5,636 nt of DNA from Planctomycetota bacterium (GTDB lineage Bacteria > Planctomycetota > Planctomycetia > Pirellulales > Thermoguttaceae): positions 1-5,636 of the forward strand of contig JANXQG010000378.1 of the NCBI GenBank assembly GCA_025356915.1, in the 5' to 3' direction. Below the pieces are notes generated by a model, which was not told the DNA's origin, did not search any database, and saw only the letters and a list, made by a program, of their open reading frames with translations. Both the position numbers and the translations under genes were made by a program. Below, piece after piece: positions 1 through 5,080 of this stretch. Position 1 is the stretch's first letter. Every line of letters starts with the position of its first letter.

Positions 1-254
1 TCGGCAACGGCAACGCCGTCTTTCTTCCACTGGTACGTCAGCGGCTGATACCCTCCCGAGACTTCAACGGCAAGCGTATGCCACTCGCCGATGGGTTTCA
101 TTGCGGACGCTGGTTGTCCCGTAATCGCGAGGTGTTCTTCAACGAGAAGCTGTGCGCCCCGTTTCGCCGTGCATTTCACGGAGGAGGTCACGGGCTTCAA
201 TGACGCATCCGACGTTGTCGTCATGGAAACGGGGACCGTCATGCACAGGATCCG
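1..254 (-). CDS. Continuation of the TIG protein in the +1 frame: Ig-like domain, partial
   Basis: Reading the minus strand from 254 gives 84 uninterrupted codons to the window edge. This frame becomes convincing exactly where the frame of the TIG protein loses meaning. It reads MTVPVSMTTTSDAS, then VKCTAKRGAQLLVEEHLAITGQ, and ends in the bacterial Ig-like signature PLTYQWKKDGVAVA. That signature has the Tyr-Gln-Trp core and the following KDG turn typical of Ig domains in large secreted proteins. Joining it to the upstream frame requires skipping one base in the C5 run at 254-258. The joined product reads GGYTYDSPRILCMTVPV without a stop. If translated separately, the ATG codons at 242 or 224 are the only nearby starts, and neither has a clear ribosome binding site or signal peptide. 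The gene continues beyond the left edge. Real mutation, programmed frameshift and sequencing error cannot be distinguished here. Confidence 0.6.
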
Positions 255-609
255 GGGGCGAATCGTACGTATATCCGCCGTAAAGGGTGCCGGGAGTGCC
301 ATCCGGATTAATCACCACCACGTCCACCAAGCCTTGAGCATGCGCCGGAGTCGCGCAGGTAATATAGACGGCACCATACCCATTCGAATACACGTGTACG
401 CTGGTGGCATTCGTTCCCCCGAACGTGACCCGCGTGGTTCCCGATGTAATAAAGTTGCCTCCCGAGATGGCTACGCCGGTGCCGCCTGAGGGGGTCCCGC
501 GATTCGGAGAGACCGAAGTGGGAAAAGGTACCACAGCCCCGGAAGACATTGCCTGAAATGACAGGAGTGCCATGAATAGAATCATCGAAAGCCATCGCCC
601 GTTTCTCAT
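139..609 (-). CDS. Secreted IPT/TIG-domain protein, interrupted by a frameshift
   Basis: The reading frame encodes 156 residues. Residues 1-24 form a typical signal peptide: a short basic start (MRNGRW), a hydrophobic core (LSMILFMALLSF) and a small-residue cleavage region near SSGA. Residues about 28-115 match the IPT/TIG fold seen in bacterial surface proteins (SVSPNRGTPSGGTGVAISGGNF through VVVINPDGTPGTLYGGYTY). The start is supported by a strong Shine-Dalgarno sequence (GGGAGG at 615-620, five bases before the ATG). After residue ~118 the frame stops looking like protein-family sequence and ends at 139. The natural continuation lies in the +1 frame (next entry), so this is probably the front part of a longer exported protein broken by a single-base indel. 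The product is likely extracellular or cell-surface; TIG domains usually mediate binding or act as spacers. No enzymatic function can be assigned. Confidence 0.72.
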   Translation of the reverse strand: MRNGRWLSMILFMALLSFQAMSSGAVVPFPTSVSPNRGTPSGGTGVAISGGNFITSGTTRVTFGGTNATSVHVYSNGYGAVYITCATPAHAQGLVDVVVINPDGTPGTLYGGYTYDSPPDPVHDGPRFHDDNVGCVIEARDLLREMHGETGRTASR

Positions 610-1024
610 TGGAACCTCCCCATCAAAAAGTTAATGCAAAGATCATTTGACGTGCGTTCAAACAGCCTTCGAGCGCACCTTTATGTGAAGACGGCGCGCG
701 ATATCACCCGATTTCCTTTCGCGCGGGACAGATTGCGCTCCGCCCTACTTCCCCATTTTAGGATTGCGCCTCTAGAATACTCCTCCGGTCCGTACTGTCA
801 ACAATAAGTTCACTCGTCACACCCGCCCCGGCGTGTGTCCGGCTCCTTGATACTGGCCCGTTCGCTTTGAGTCTTTTGTAAGAGAGACACGCGGGCACGG
901 GAAAATTGGAGGTGATTCTGGAAATTCTTTCAAACGTATGGCAAATATTCAGCGTCAATATAGTGTTCTATAAAGAAACAGACGTAATCGAGCAGGGTAA
1001 ACCGTTTAACATGAAAGGAAACGT
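610..1024. other. Gene-free spacer between divergent genes
   Basis: No convincing protein gene is visible in these ~415 bases. The left end holds the Shine-Dalgarno sequence of the TIG protein and the right end that of the DUF302 chimera (AAGGA at about 1015-1019). A 7-bp GC-rich inverted repeat (CGCGCGA at 695-701, TCGCGCG at 719-725) has no T-tract and no obvious role. Just upstream of the chimera there is a small hairpin, TATAG-TGTT-CTATA (959-972). It overlaps a -10-like TATAAA at 969-974, but no good -35 element lies at the right distance, so the promoter is only tentative. A short open frame at 912-1031 overlaps the chimera start; see findings. Confidence 0.6.
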
Positions 1025-3664
1025 ATGCTGATCAAATTGTCCATCGACAAGACCGTCAGTGATGCCGCGGCCGCCCTGCAAGCCGCCGTCGAGGCCAATC
1101 ACTTTGGCGTCATGCAGATTCACAACCTCACAGAGACCATGGTCATTCGCAACGCGGGGATTCACGAGCTTTCCTTCCTGTTGCCGGCCTCGATGGCCGA
1201 TGCGCGGATCTCCACGCCCATGCTGCGGCGAAAGACGGTCGCGCCTGTCGATCCCAAGGCCGCGGACAGTCCCTTGCGCGTACAGATTGAACTGCAAGGC
1301 GACGCAATGAACGATCTGCGGGTGCTGGTCGAGAACGACCGTCTGCTGACGCCCGGCTCGCATTCGGCTCCGCTGCCTAGTTTTGAAGCGGCTGCCGGAG
1401 GAATGACCGGCTTCGTGAGGCATCAATATGCCGTGTTGCAAACCACCAACCGCGATGAGTTGGTCGTCGAGCCGCTCCATGGGTTGGAGGCCCTCGGCCG
1501 GCAGCAACAGCAGTGGCAGACTTTGAGCGAACTGCTGGGCACCAAACGCTTATACCAAGCCTATCTCCTTCAGCCCGGCACTGTCCAGCAGCGGTTGAGC
1601 TTCCACCTGCAAAGGCACGAAGAAGTGGAAACGTCCGGGGCGCGGATCGATCTGGCCCAGACCACGATCGTGGTCGATGCCAACGGCGCCTATCGTGCAA
1701 AGGTGGAACTGAGTCTCGATAATTCGTCCGAACAGTTTCTCGATGTGGAACTTCCTGAAGGCGCGACGCTTTGGACTGTGCACGTCGCCGGCGAACCGGT
1801 CAAGCCGAACCAGGTGCCGGGTGCCAAGGATGCCCGCCATGTGCTGCTGCCGGTGCGAAAGACGGCCAAAGGGGATCTCAACTACCTCGTCGTGTTGAAG
1901 TATGGCGGCAAGATGCCGCCGCTTTCGGTCATGTCCAGCATGCAGTTCCCCTTGGTTCGCAATGTGAAATCGGGGCATGCGTCCGAGTTGGGGCGGCAGG
2001 GCAATATCGGCATCGAGCAGAGCCAACTGGAGATTTACGTTCCCAAGTCGCATCAATGGTTCGCCTTCGACGGAACCATGCATCCGACCGCCGACGAAGC
2101 CGATCTGAAGGCTGGCCGGCTGGCCGCCTTCAACAAGCAGGGACAGCGGCTCATCGAGGCAACTCACGATAAAGATCCCTTCGCCCGAGTACGGGCCACC
2201 GAGAATCTAAAAAACTGGGTCGCCGAGGCCGAAAAGAGCCAGGACGAATCCCGCCGCGTCGGCAATAAGGCCCTGCAAAGCCAGATCAGCGCAAACTCCA
2301 GCACGGCCCAGCAGGCCAAAGATCTCCTCAAGTCATCGTCTGGCGGTGAGCAGCAAGGGGACGATACCACGGTCGATAACCGCGAGCGGCTCAACGATCT
2401 CTACCAAAAGCAGGATGTCGTCAACGCCAACGGTTCGCTAAATCTCACTGGCAACAATTCCTACACCGGCGGAACGACCGTCAACGCAGGCACGCTTGCC
2501 GTCCAGAACTCCACGGATTTCAATGGAAACTGGATTACGCGAAACAACTTCAATAACGACGGCGCGGTGGCTCAGCAGCCCGGCCAAGCCAAGGGACCAG
2601 GGGTCGGGGGCACTACGTTGCCAAGTCCGTACTATTTGCAGGACGACGTGCAGTATTCCCCGCCGGGCACAAAATCTGGTTTAGTCAAGCAAGGTGCCGG
2701 CGCCCTCACACTTTCCGGAGCCAACACGTACAGCGGTCAGACGGTCGTTAGCGGCGGGGTGCTACAGACCGCCAATCCGAATTTGGCTAACGGTCGGATC
2801 ACTCTCAACACCACCGAGCAGTTTGGTGGGCAGGGAAACTTTGGCAACGCGAATCCCTTTTCAAATTCCCGTGGCGGCTCTGGCGAAGGCTTAGGCGGTG
2901 GCGGAGGCGCACTGGCAGGCAAGGTGCAAGAGCAGTCGCAACCGCAGATGCCCAATGCGCGGTCAGAGTCCTATGGTCGCCGTTCTGGTGCGCGCGACGA
3001 TCAGAAGCGTGAATTGGGGGAGTATCAGCAAAAGTTGTCGGTGGCCAACAATCCCAATCAGCCCCAGGCACAAGGCGGCGGGCAGCAGGCGAATCAGCCT
3101 TCTAGCGGCGTGGTCATGGGCATGTCCACAAGCCCAGCGTCAGCTCCCGTTGTCCCACCCCCCTCCGGTTCTTCGGTGGCTGTTCAGCCTTCTGGAAATA
3201 CCATGACGGAGAGCGTGCGGGCGCAGGAGTGGAGAGTCGATCCCAGTCGTGCGACGGCTGCACCTGCTGCGCCCACGGCTCCCGCGGGCTTGGCAAGCCT
3301 CGATTTTGAATTGCCCACGGACAGGAATCTTTATGAACTCCACCGCTTCACGACCCCGCGCGGTGAGGCCGAGCTAACTGCCCGCACCATCAGTAACAGC
3401 ATGCTCGCCAAGCTGGGATTGCTTGCCGGCATCGCGACGGCATGCCTGCTGATTTGGGCCGCCTTCTGGCTGGTCCGCCGCGGTGCCCTGGCTTGGTTCC
3501 GTCGTCCCGCAGGGGCCGCGCTGCTGGCCATCGCCGGACTGGTAGCACTTTGCGGAGGCATGCTGCCGGTTGTTGGGCAGGTAGCCATCTTGACCGGTAT
3601 CGGCTTGCTGGTTGCACACTTTTGGAGGCGGCGGATAGAGCGTAACCTGCTTTCCGCACGCTAG
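1025..3664 (+). CDS. Chimeric protein: DUF302 N-terminus fused to a planctomycete PATR-containing membrane protein
   Basis: The protein has 879 residues. Residues 1-39 resemble the start of a DUF302 domain (IDKTVSDAAAALQAAVEA, then HFGVMQIHNLTETM). The match then stops abruptly, well short of a full DUF302 domain of ~100 residues or more. From residue ~40 (VIRNAGIHEL) the style is that of large planctomycete envelope proteins, including a beta-rich segment with LPEGATLWTVHVAGEPVKP (243-261), YGGKMPPL (293-300) and a KSHQWFAFDGTM block (341-352). A charged helical region (384-440) follows. Two PATR-like units lie at about 467-498 and 551-583. A Gly/Gln/Pro/Ser-rich, probably disordered linker covers 603-755. 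Hydrophobic helices lie near 793-816, 829-851 and perhaps 852-866, ending in Arg-rich WRRRIER. There is no signal peptide, as expected if the original N-terminus was lost and replaced. The start follows AAGGA at a good distance. The role is unknown; a cell-envelope location is inferred from the C-terminal helices. Confidence 0.82.
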   Translation: MLIKLSIDKTVSDAAAALQAAVEANHFGVMQIHNLTETMVIRNAGIHELSFLLPASMADARISTPMLRRKTVAPVDPKAADSPLRVQIELQGDAMNDLRVLVENDRLLTPGSHSAPLPSFEAAAGGMTGFVRHQYAVLQTTNRDELVVEPLHGLEALGRQQQQWQTLSELLGTKRLYQAYLLQPGTVQQRLSFHLQRHEEVETSGARIDLAQTTIVVDANGAYRAKVELSLDNSSEQFLDVELPEGATLWTVHVAGEPVKPNQVPGAKDARHVLLPVRKTAKGDLNYLVVLKYGGKMPPLSVMSSMQFPLVRNVKSGHASELGRQGNIGIEQSQLEIYVPKSHQWFAFDGTMHPTADEADLKAGRLAAFNKQGQRLIEATHDKDPFARVRATENLKNWVAEAEKSQDESRRVGNKALQSQISANSSTAQQAKDLLKSSSGGEQQGDDTTVDNRERLNDLYQKQDVVNANGSLNLTGNNSYTGGTTVNAGTLAVQNSTDFNGNWITRNNFNNDGAVAQQPGQAKGPGVGGTTLPSPYYLQDDVQYSPPGTKSGLVKQGAGALTLSGANTYSGQTVVSGGVLQTANPNLANGRITLNTTEQFGGQGNFGNANPFSNSRGGSGEGLGGGGGALAGKVQEQSQPQMPNARSESYGRRSGARDDQKRELGEYQQKLSVANNPNQPQAQGGGQQANQPSSGVVMGMSTSPASAPVVPPPSGSSVAVQPSGNTMTESVRAQEWRVDPSRATAAPAAPTAPAGLASLDFELPTDRNLYELHRFTTPRGEAELTARTISNSMLAKLGLLAGIATACLLIWAAFWLVRRGALAWFRRPAGAALLAIAGLVALCGGMLPVVGQVAILTGIGLLVAHFWRRRIERNLLSAR
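2423..2518 (+). repeat. PATR-like unit 1 (autotransporter-associated beta-strand repeat) in the 879-residue protein
   Basis: Residues 467-498 contain SLNLTGNNSYTGGTTVNAGT followed by LAVQN. This is close to the classic pattern of the passenger-associated transport repeat (TIGR02601-like: LTLSGNNTYTGGTTVNAGTL). In autotransporters such units form strands of a beta-helix in the exported passenger. Here the unit lies inside a protein without a visible signal peptide. Confidence 0.75.
2675..2773 (+). repeat. PATR-like unit 2 in the 879-residue protein
   Basis: Residues 551-583 contain GLVKQGAGALTLSGANTYSG followed by QTVVSGGVLQ, a second copy of the same repeat type (VKxGAGxLTLSGxNTYSGxTxVxxGxL). 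It is separated from unit 1 by about 50 residues rich in Asn, Gly, Pro and Gln. The two units are similar in protein but clearly diverged in DNA, so this is not a recent duplication. Confidence 0.78.
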
Positions 3665-3675
3665 ATTTCGTAAAG

Positions 3676-3797
3676 CTAGTGTAGTGTCTCACACAGATTG
3701 ATATTTACGGCAATCGCTGGAGTCTCGCCTTTAGGCGGCATTTACCGGCTAAAGCCGGGACTCCAACAGATACGGCAATTCGGAGACACTACACTAG
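3676..3797. mobile_element. MITE-like element with perfect 15-bp terminal inverted repeats
   Basis: The left end CTAGTGTAGTGTCTC (3676-3690) is an exact reverse complement of the right end GAGACACTACACTAG (3783-3797). The element is 122 bp long, has no coding capacity and starts 11 bases after a stop codon, all of which fit a miniature inverted-repeat transposable element. The outermost CTAG is itself a palindrome. The true ends could therefore be TGTAGTGTCTC with a CTAG target duplication (as in IS5-type elements, which favour YTAR), or the element could use a TA duplication (as in IS630/Tc-type elements). The parent transposase is not in the window. The interior is occupied by a second structured unit (next entry). 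It could alternatively be a chromosomal structured repeat unrelated to transposition. Confidence 0.6.
3715..3770. repeat. REP-like double-hairpin unit flanked by 9-bp direct repeats
   Basis: An outer stem TGGAGTC/GACTCCA (3718-3724 with 3759-3765) encloses two near-perfect hairpins, CGCCT-TT-AGGCG (3726-3737) and CCGGCT-AA-AGCCGG (3745-3758). Together they would fold as a three-way junction. The unit is bounded by identical 9-mers TACGGCAAT at 3706-3714 and 3771-3779, which have the form of a target-site duplication. The GGAGTC/CGGCTAAAGCCGGGACTCC style resembles small palindromic repeats I associate with planctomycete and related genomes; this is from memory, not a search. Confidence 0.6.
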
Positions 3798-3871
3798 GAT
3801 ACCCTGGAGATTGGGGTAAAACCCACCCATTGCCGACCTTGTTGTGGCCGGTCTCTGACCGAGCCACACTG

Positions 3872-3912
3872 CCGACAGTAGGTCTCCCACACTCAGGGAG
3901 ACCTTCGGTCGG
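3872..3912. repeat. Long imperfect hairpin in the convergent spacer
   Basis: The arms 3872-3888 and 3896-3912 pair at 14 of 17 positions around a 7-base loop. The inner nine pairs (AGGTCTCCC/GGGAGACCT, 3880-3888 with 3896-3904) are perfect. A smaller hairpin CGGTC-TCT-GACCG (3849-3861) lies just upstream. The position between two convergent genes fits a bidirectional terminator, but neither strand has a T-tract after the stem, so a dispersed repeat is just as possible. Confidence 0.45.
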
Positions 3913-3961
3913 GCGTTTCGACGGGGGCAGGAGACCCGCGCCGAACATGAATCGTCTCTAT

Positions 3962-4480
3962 TTAGCAATCGCGCGGGAGCATGAAGACGTTCTCTGACAG
4001 TGGCGGAACACCGGTCGGCGGCTGCCGATTGGGACGACGATGGTTCTTTTGGGCAAGCTGCTCCAGGGCAGGAAGTATCTCGGCCAACTGCTCAACGAAA
4101 GTTTGTGCCAGCCGCTGGATGCTGCGACGCTTCGCCCGATCGCGGAGTTTGGCCGCCACATGCATCAGGCGTGCCGCCTGCACCCGGGCCAAGCGGGTCG
4201 GAGCCGAACACTCCTCCGATTCGACGACAAGTTCCGTAATGGGCACATTCAGCACGGAGGCCCAATGACAAAGGGTACTGATCGAGAGATCGGCCGATTC
4301 CTCCTTCATCCGAAGTTCTTGTACCGTGATGCCAAGCCGCTGGGCCAGCACTCGGCGGGACATTTTTTTTGCCCGACGGACCGCCGCCAGACGATGCAAG
4401 ACGATTCGCGGAGTGGTCGTTCCCAACTCCACAGTATCCTCCTTGCAGAACTCCGGATCAAAATTATCGTTGCCATTCAT
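3962..4480 (-). CDS. XRE-family helix-turn-helix transcriptional regulator
   Basis: The protein has 172 residues. Residues ~27-85 form an XRE/Cro-type DNA-binding domain: VLHRLAAVRRAKKMSRRVLA, then QRLGITVQELRMKEE (scaffold and recognition helices), then LSISTLCHWASVLNVPITEL (closing helices). Residues ~94-145 are predicted as amphipathic helices rich in Ala, Arg and Leu, probably for dimerisation. The tail (146-172) is Pro/Arg-rich. The start is supported by AAGGTG seven bases upstream of the ATG. The gene is divergent from feoAB with a 338-bp control region between, so control of ferrous iron uptake, its own expression, or both is a reasonable inference from position only. No metal-binding motif is evident, although Cys occurs at 12, 71, 91 and 172. 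A run of eight A on the coding strand lies inside the DNA-binding domain (see findings). Confidence 0.88.
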   Translation of the reverse strand: MNGNDNFDPEFCKEDTVELGTTTPRIVLHRLAAVRRAKKMSRRVLAQRLGITVQELRMKEESADLSISTLCHWASVLNVPITELVVESEECSAPTRLARVQAARLMHVAAKLRDRAKRRSIQRLAQTFVEQLAEILPALEQLAQKNHRRPNRQPPTGVPPLSENVFMLPRDC

Positions 4481-4492
4481 GGAATATCACCT

Positions 4493-4504
4493 TGATGTAC
4501 ATCA
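4493..4504. promoter_or_regulatory. Perfect palindrome TGATGTACATCA, candidate operator of the XRE gene
   Basis: The 12-bp sequence equals its own reverse complement and lies 13 bases upstream of the regulator's start codon, next to its ribosome binding site. A further half-site, ACATCA, occurs at 4571-4576, close to the predicted transcription start of the regulator. Short palindromes of this size are typical XRE operators, so autoregulation is plausible. Binding is inferred, not shown. Confidence 0.4.
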
Positions 4505-4586
4505 GCCGTGGAATCAAGAAAGAACGGCAAAATTGGATGAGAAGATTTGGTTGTTAAAACTAAGAGAGAAACATCAATCTCACTCT

Positions 4587-4615
4587 ATTGTGTACGCAAC
4601 AGCTTCCGTTGTCAA
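4587..4615 (-). promoter_or_regulatory. Predicted sigma70-type promoter of the XRE regulator
   Basis: On the minus strand a perfect -35 TTGACA (4615-4610) is followed after 17 bases by a -10-like CACAAT (4592-4587, four of six consensus bases). An A/T tract (AAAAATTTTTT, 4614-4624 on the plus strand) overlaps and extends upstream of the -35, like an UP element. Transcription would start near 4580, giving a leader of about 100 bases. Confidence 0.5.
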
Positions 4616-4732
4616 AAATTTTTTCGTCAAAGCCCTTCATTCCGGGGGTGCGACATGTATTCTTGCCAATCCGATGGTGTAAGATGGTTATATGCAGACA
4701 GGCGTGGGGGCTGTGACTTTGCTATCTAGCGT

Positions 4733-4750
4733 AGGATTGGGCCTAAATCC
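4733..4750. promoter_or_regulatory. Imperfect dyad upstream of the feoA promoter, candidate regulator site
   Basis: GGATT at 4733-4737 and AATCC at 4746-4750 flank a GGCC core (4740-4743), giving seven of nine symmetric pairs across 18 bp. It ends nine bases before the predicted -35 of feoA, a position suited to an activator or a repressor. It does not share sequence with the palindrome near the XRE start, so the two need not bind the same protein. Confidence 0.3.
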
Positions 4751-4759
4751 GTTCTGCGC

Positions 4760-4788
4760 TTGATTCTTCCGACGTAAACTTTTATAAT
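4760..4788 (+). promoter_or_regulatory. Predicted sigma70-type promoter of feoAB
   Basis: TTGATT (4760-4765) and a perfect TATAAT (4783-4788) are separated by exactly 17 bases. Transcription would begin near 4795, leaving a leader of only ~24 bases before feoA. This is the best promoter match in the window. Confidence 0.6.
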
Positions 4789-4818
4789 TCACCTCTATCG
4801 AGACCTGCCAGCCTCACT

Positions 4819-5061
4819 ATGCATAACCGCCCCATTCCGCTCAATCAGTTGCGAACCGGCCAAAAGGCGCGGATTAGCCGGATTCTCGGCCATCCGGACC
4901 ATATCCATCGTTTAGAGGAGTTTGGTTTGCTGGGCGGGACTTGTATCGAGATGTTCCGGCCTGGGAATCCTTGCATTATTCGCATGGCCGGCAATAAAAT
5001 TTGTTTTCGCGCCAATAACGGTTTGAGCATTTCCGTCATACCAATTCCTTGGGACGATTGA
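4819..5061 (+). CDS. feoA: FeoA family ferrous iron transport protein
   Basis: The protein has 80 residues, the usual size of FeoA, a small cytoplasmic SH3-like protein that partners the FeoB iron permease. The family pattern is clear: LNQLRTGQKARISRI (8-22), the helix HRLEEFGLLGGTCIEM (30-45) with the conserved L-x-x-x-G-L-x-x-G-T core, then PCIIRMAGNKICFRANNG (51-68) and a final strand ISVIPI (71-76). The ATG lies ~30 bases after a strong -10 element, and no Shine-Dalgarno sequence is visible, so initiation may be SD-independent. The gene is followed after 19 bases by feoB on the same strand, evidently as one operon. FeoA is thought to modulate FeoB GTPase or transport activity; the exact mechanism is unsettled. 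Confidence 0.93.
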   Translation: MHNRPIPLNQLRTGQKARISRILGHPDHIHRLEEFGLLGGTCIEMFRPGNPCIIRMAGNKICFRANNGLSISVIPIPWDD

Positions 5062-5080
5062 CGATCTGCCTTTTCAAAAC

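Larger units (their letters stand above)
3665..3961. other. Gene-free spacer between convergent genes
   Basis: About 300 bases separate the stop codon of the chimeric protein (3662-3664) from the stop codon of the XRE regulator (3962). No credible protein gene is seen on either strand. The left half is a small mobile-element-like repeat and the right half contains hairpins (separate entries). No canonical terminator (GC stem plus T-tract) is visible for either flanking gene, so the structured DNA here may take that role. Confidence 0.6.
4481..4818. promoter_or_regulatory. Divergent control region between the XRE regulator and feoAB
   Basis: These 338 bases are visibly richer in A and T than the flanking genes and contain no credible gene. 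They hold one good promoter candidate on each strand, a perfect 12-bp palindrome near the regulator start and an imperfect 18-bp dyad just upstream of the feoA promoter (separate entries). A classic Fur box or DtxR box was looked for and is not evident. Confidence 0.6.

Noticed and set aside
91..489. Plus-strand open frame of 132 codons
   Set aside because: It lies opposite the TIG/Ig protein, has no recognisable domain, and its composition is explained by the minus-strand coding sequence.
758..958. Minus-strand open frame of 66 codons in the left spacer
   Set aside because: No ribosome binding site, no recognisable motif and no hydrophobic or repeat pattern; consistent with chance.
1550..2167. 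Minus-strand open frame of 205 codons
   Set aside because: It is antisense to the middle of the well-supported 879-residue protein; His/Arg/Leu-rich shadow composition and no domain.
3676..3912. CRISPR array or integron-type attC site suggested by the hairpins
   Set aside because: There is no regular repeat-spacer pattern, and no attC core sites, integrase or cas gene; the structure fits small palindromic elements better.
3698..3997. Plus-strand open frame of 99 codons over the MITE and hairpins
   Set aside because: It runs through palindromic repeat DNA into the antisense of the XRE gene, has no ribosome binding site and no protein-family resemblance.
4040..4495. Plus-strand open frame of 151 codons
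   Set aside because: It is fully antisense to the XRE regulator, whose helix-turn-helix domain is clear on the other strand.
4481..4818. Fur box or DtxR/IdeR box upstream of feoA
   Set aside because: No stretch approaches the GATAATGATAATCATTATC or TTAGGTTAGGCTAACCTAA patterns well enough to report.
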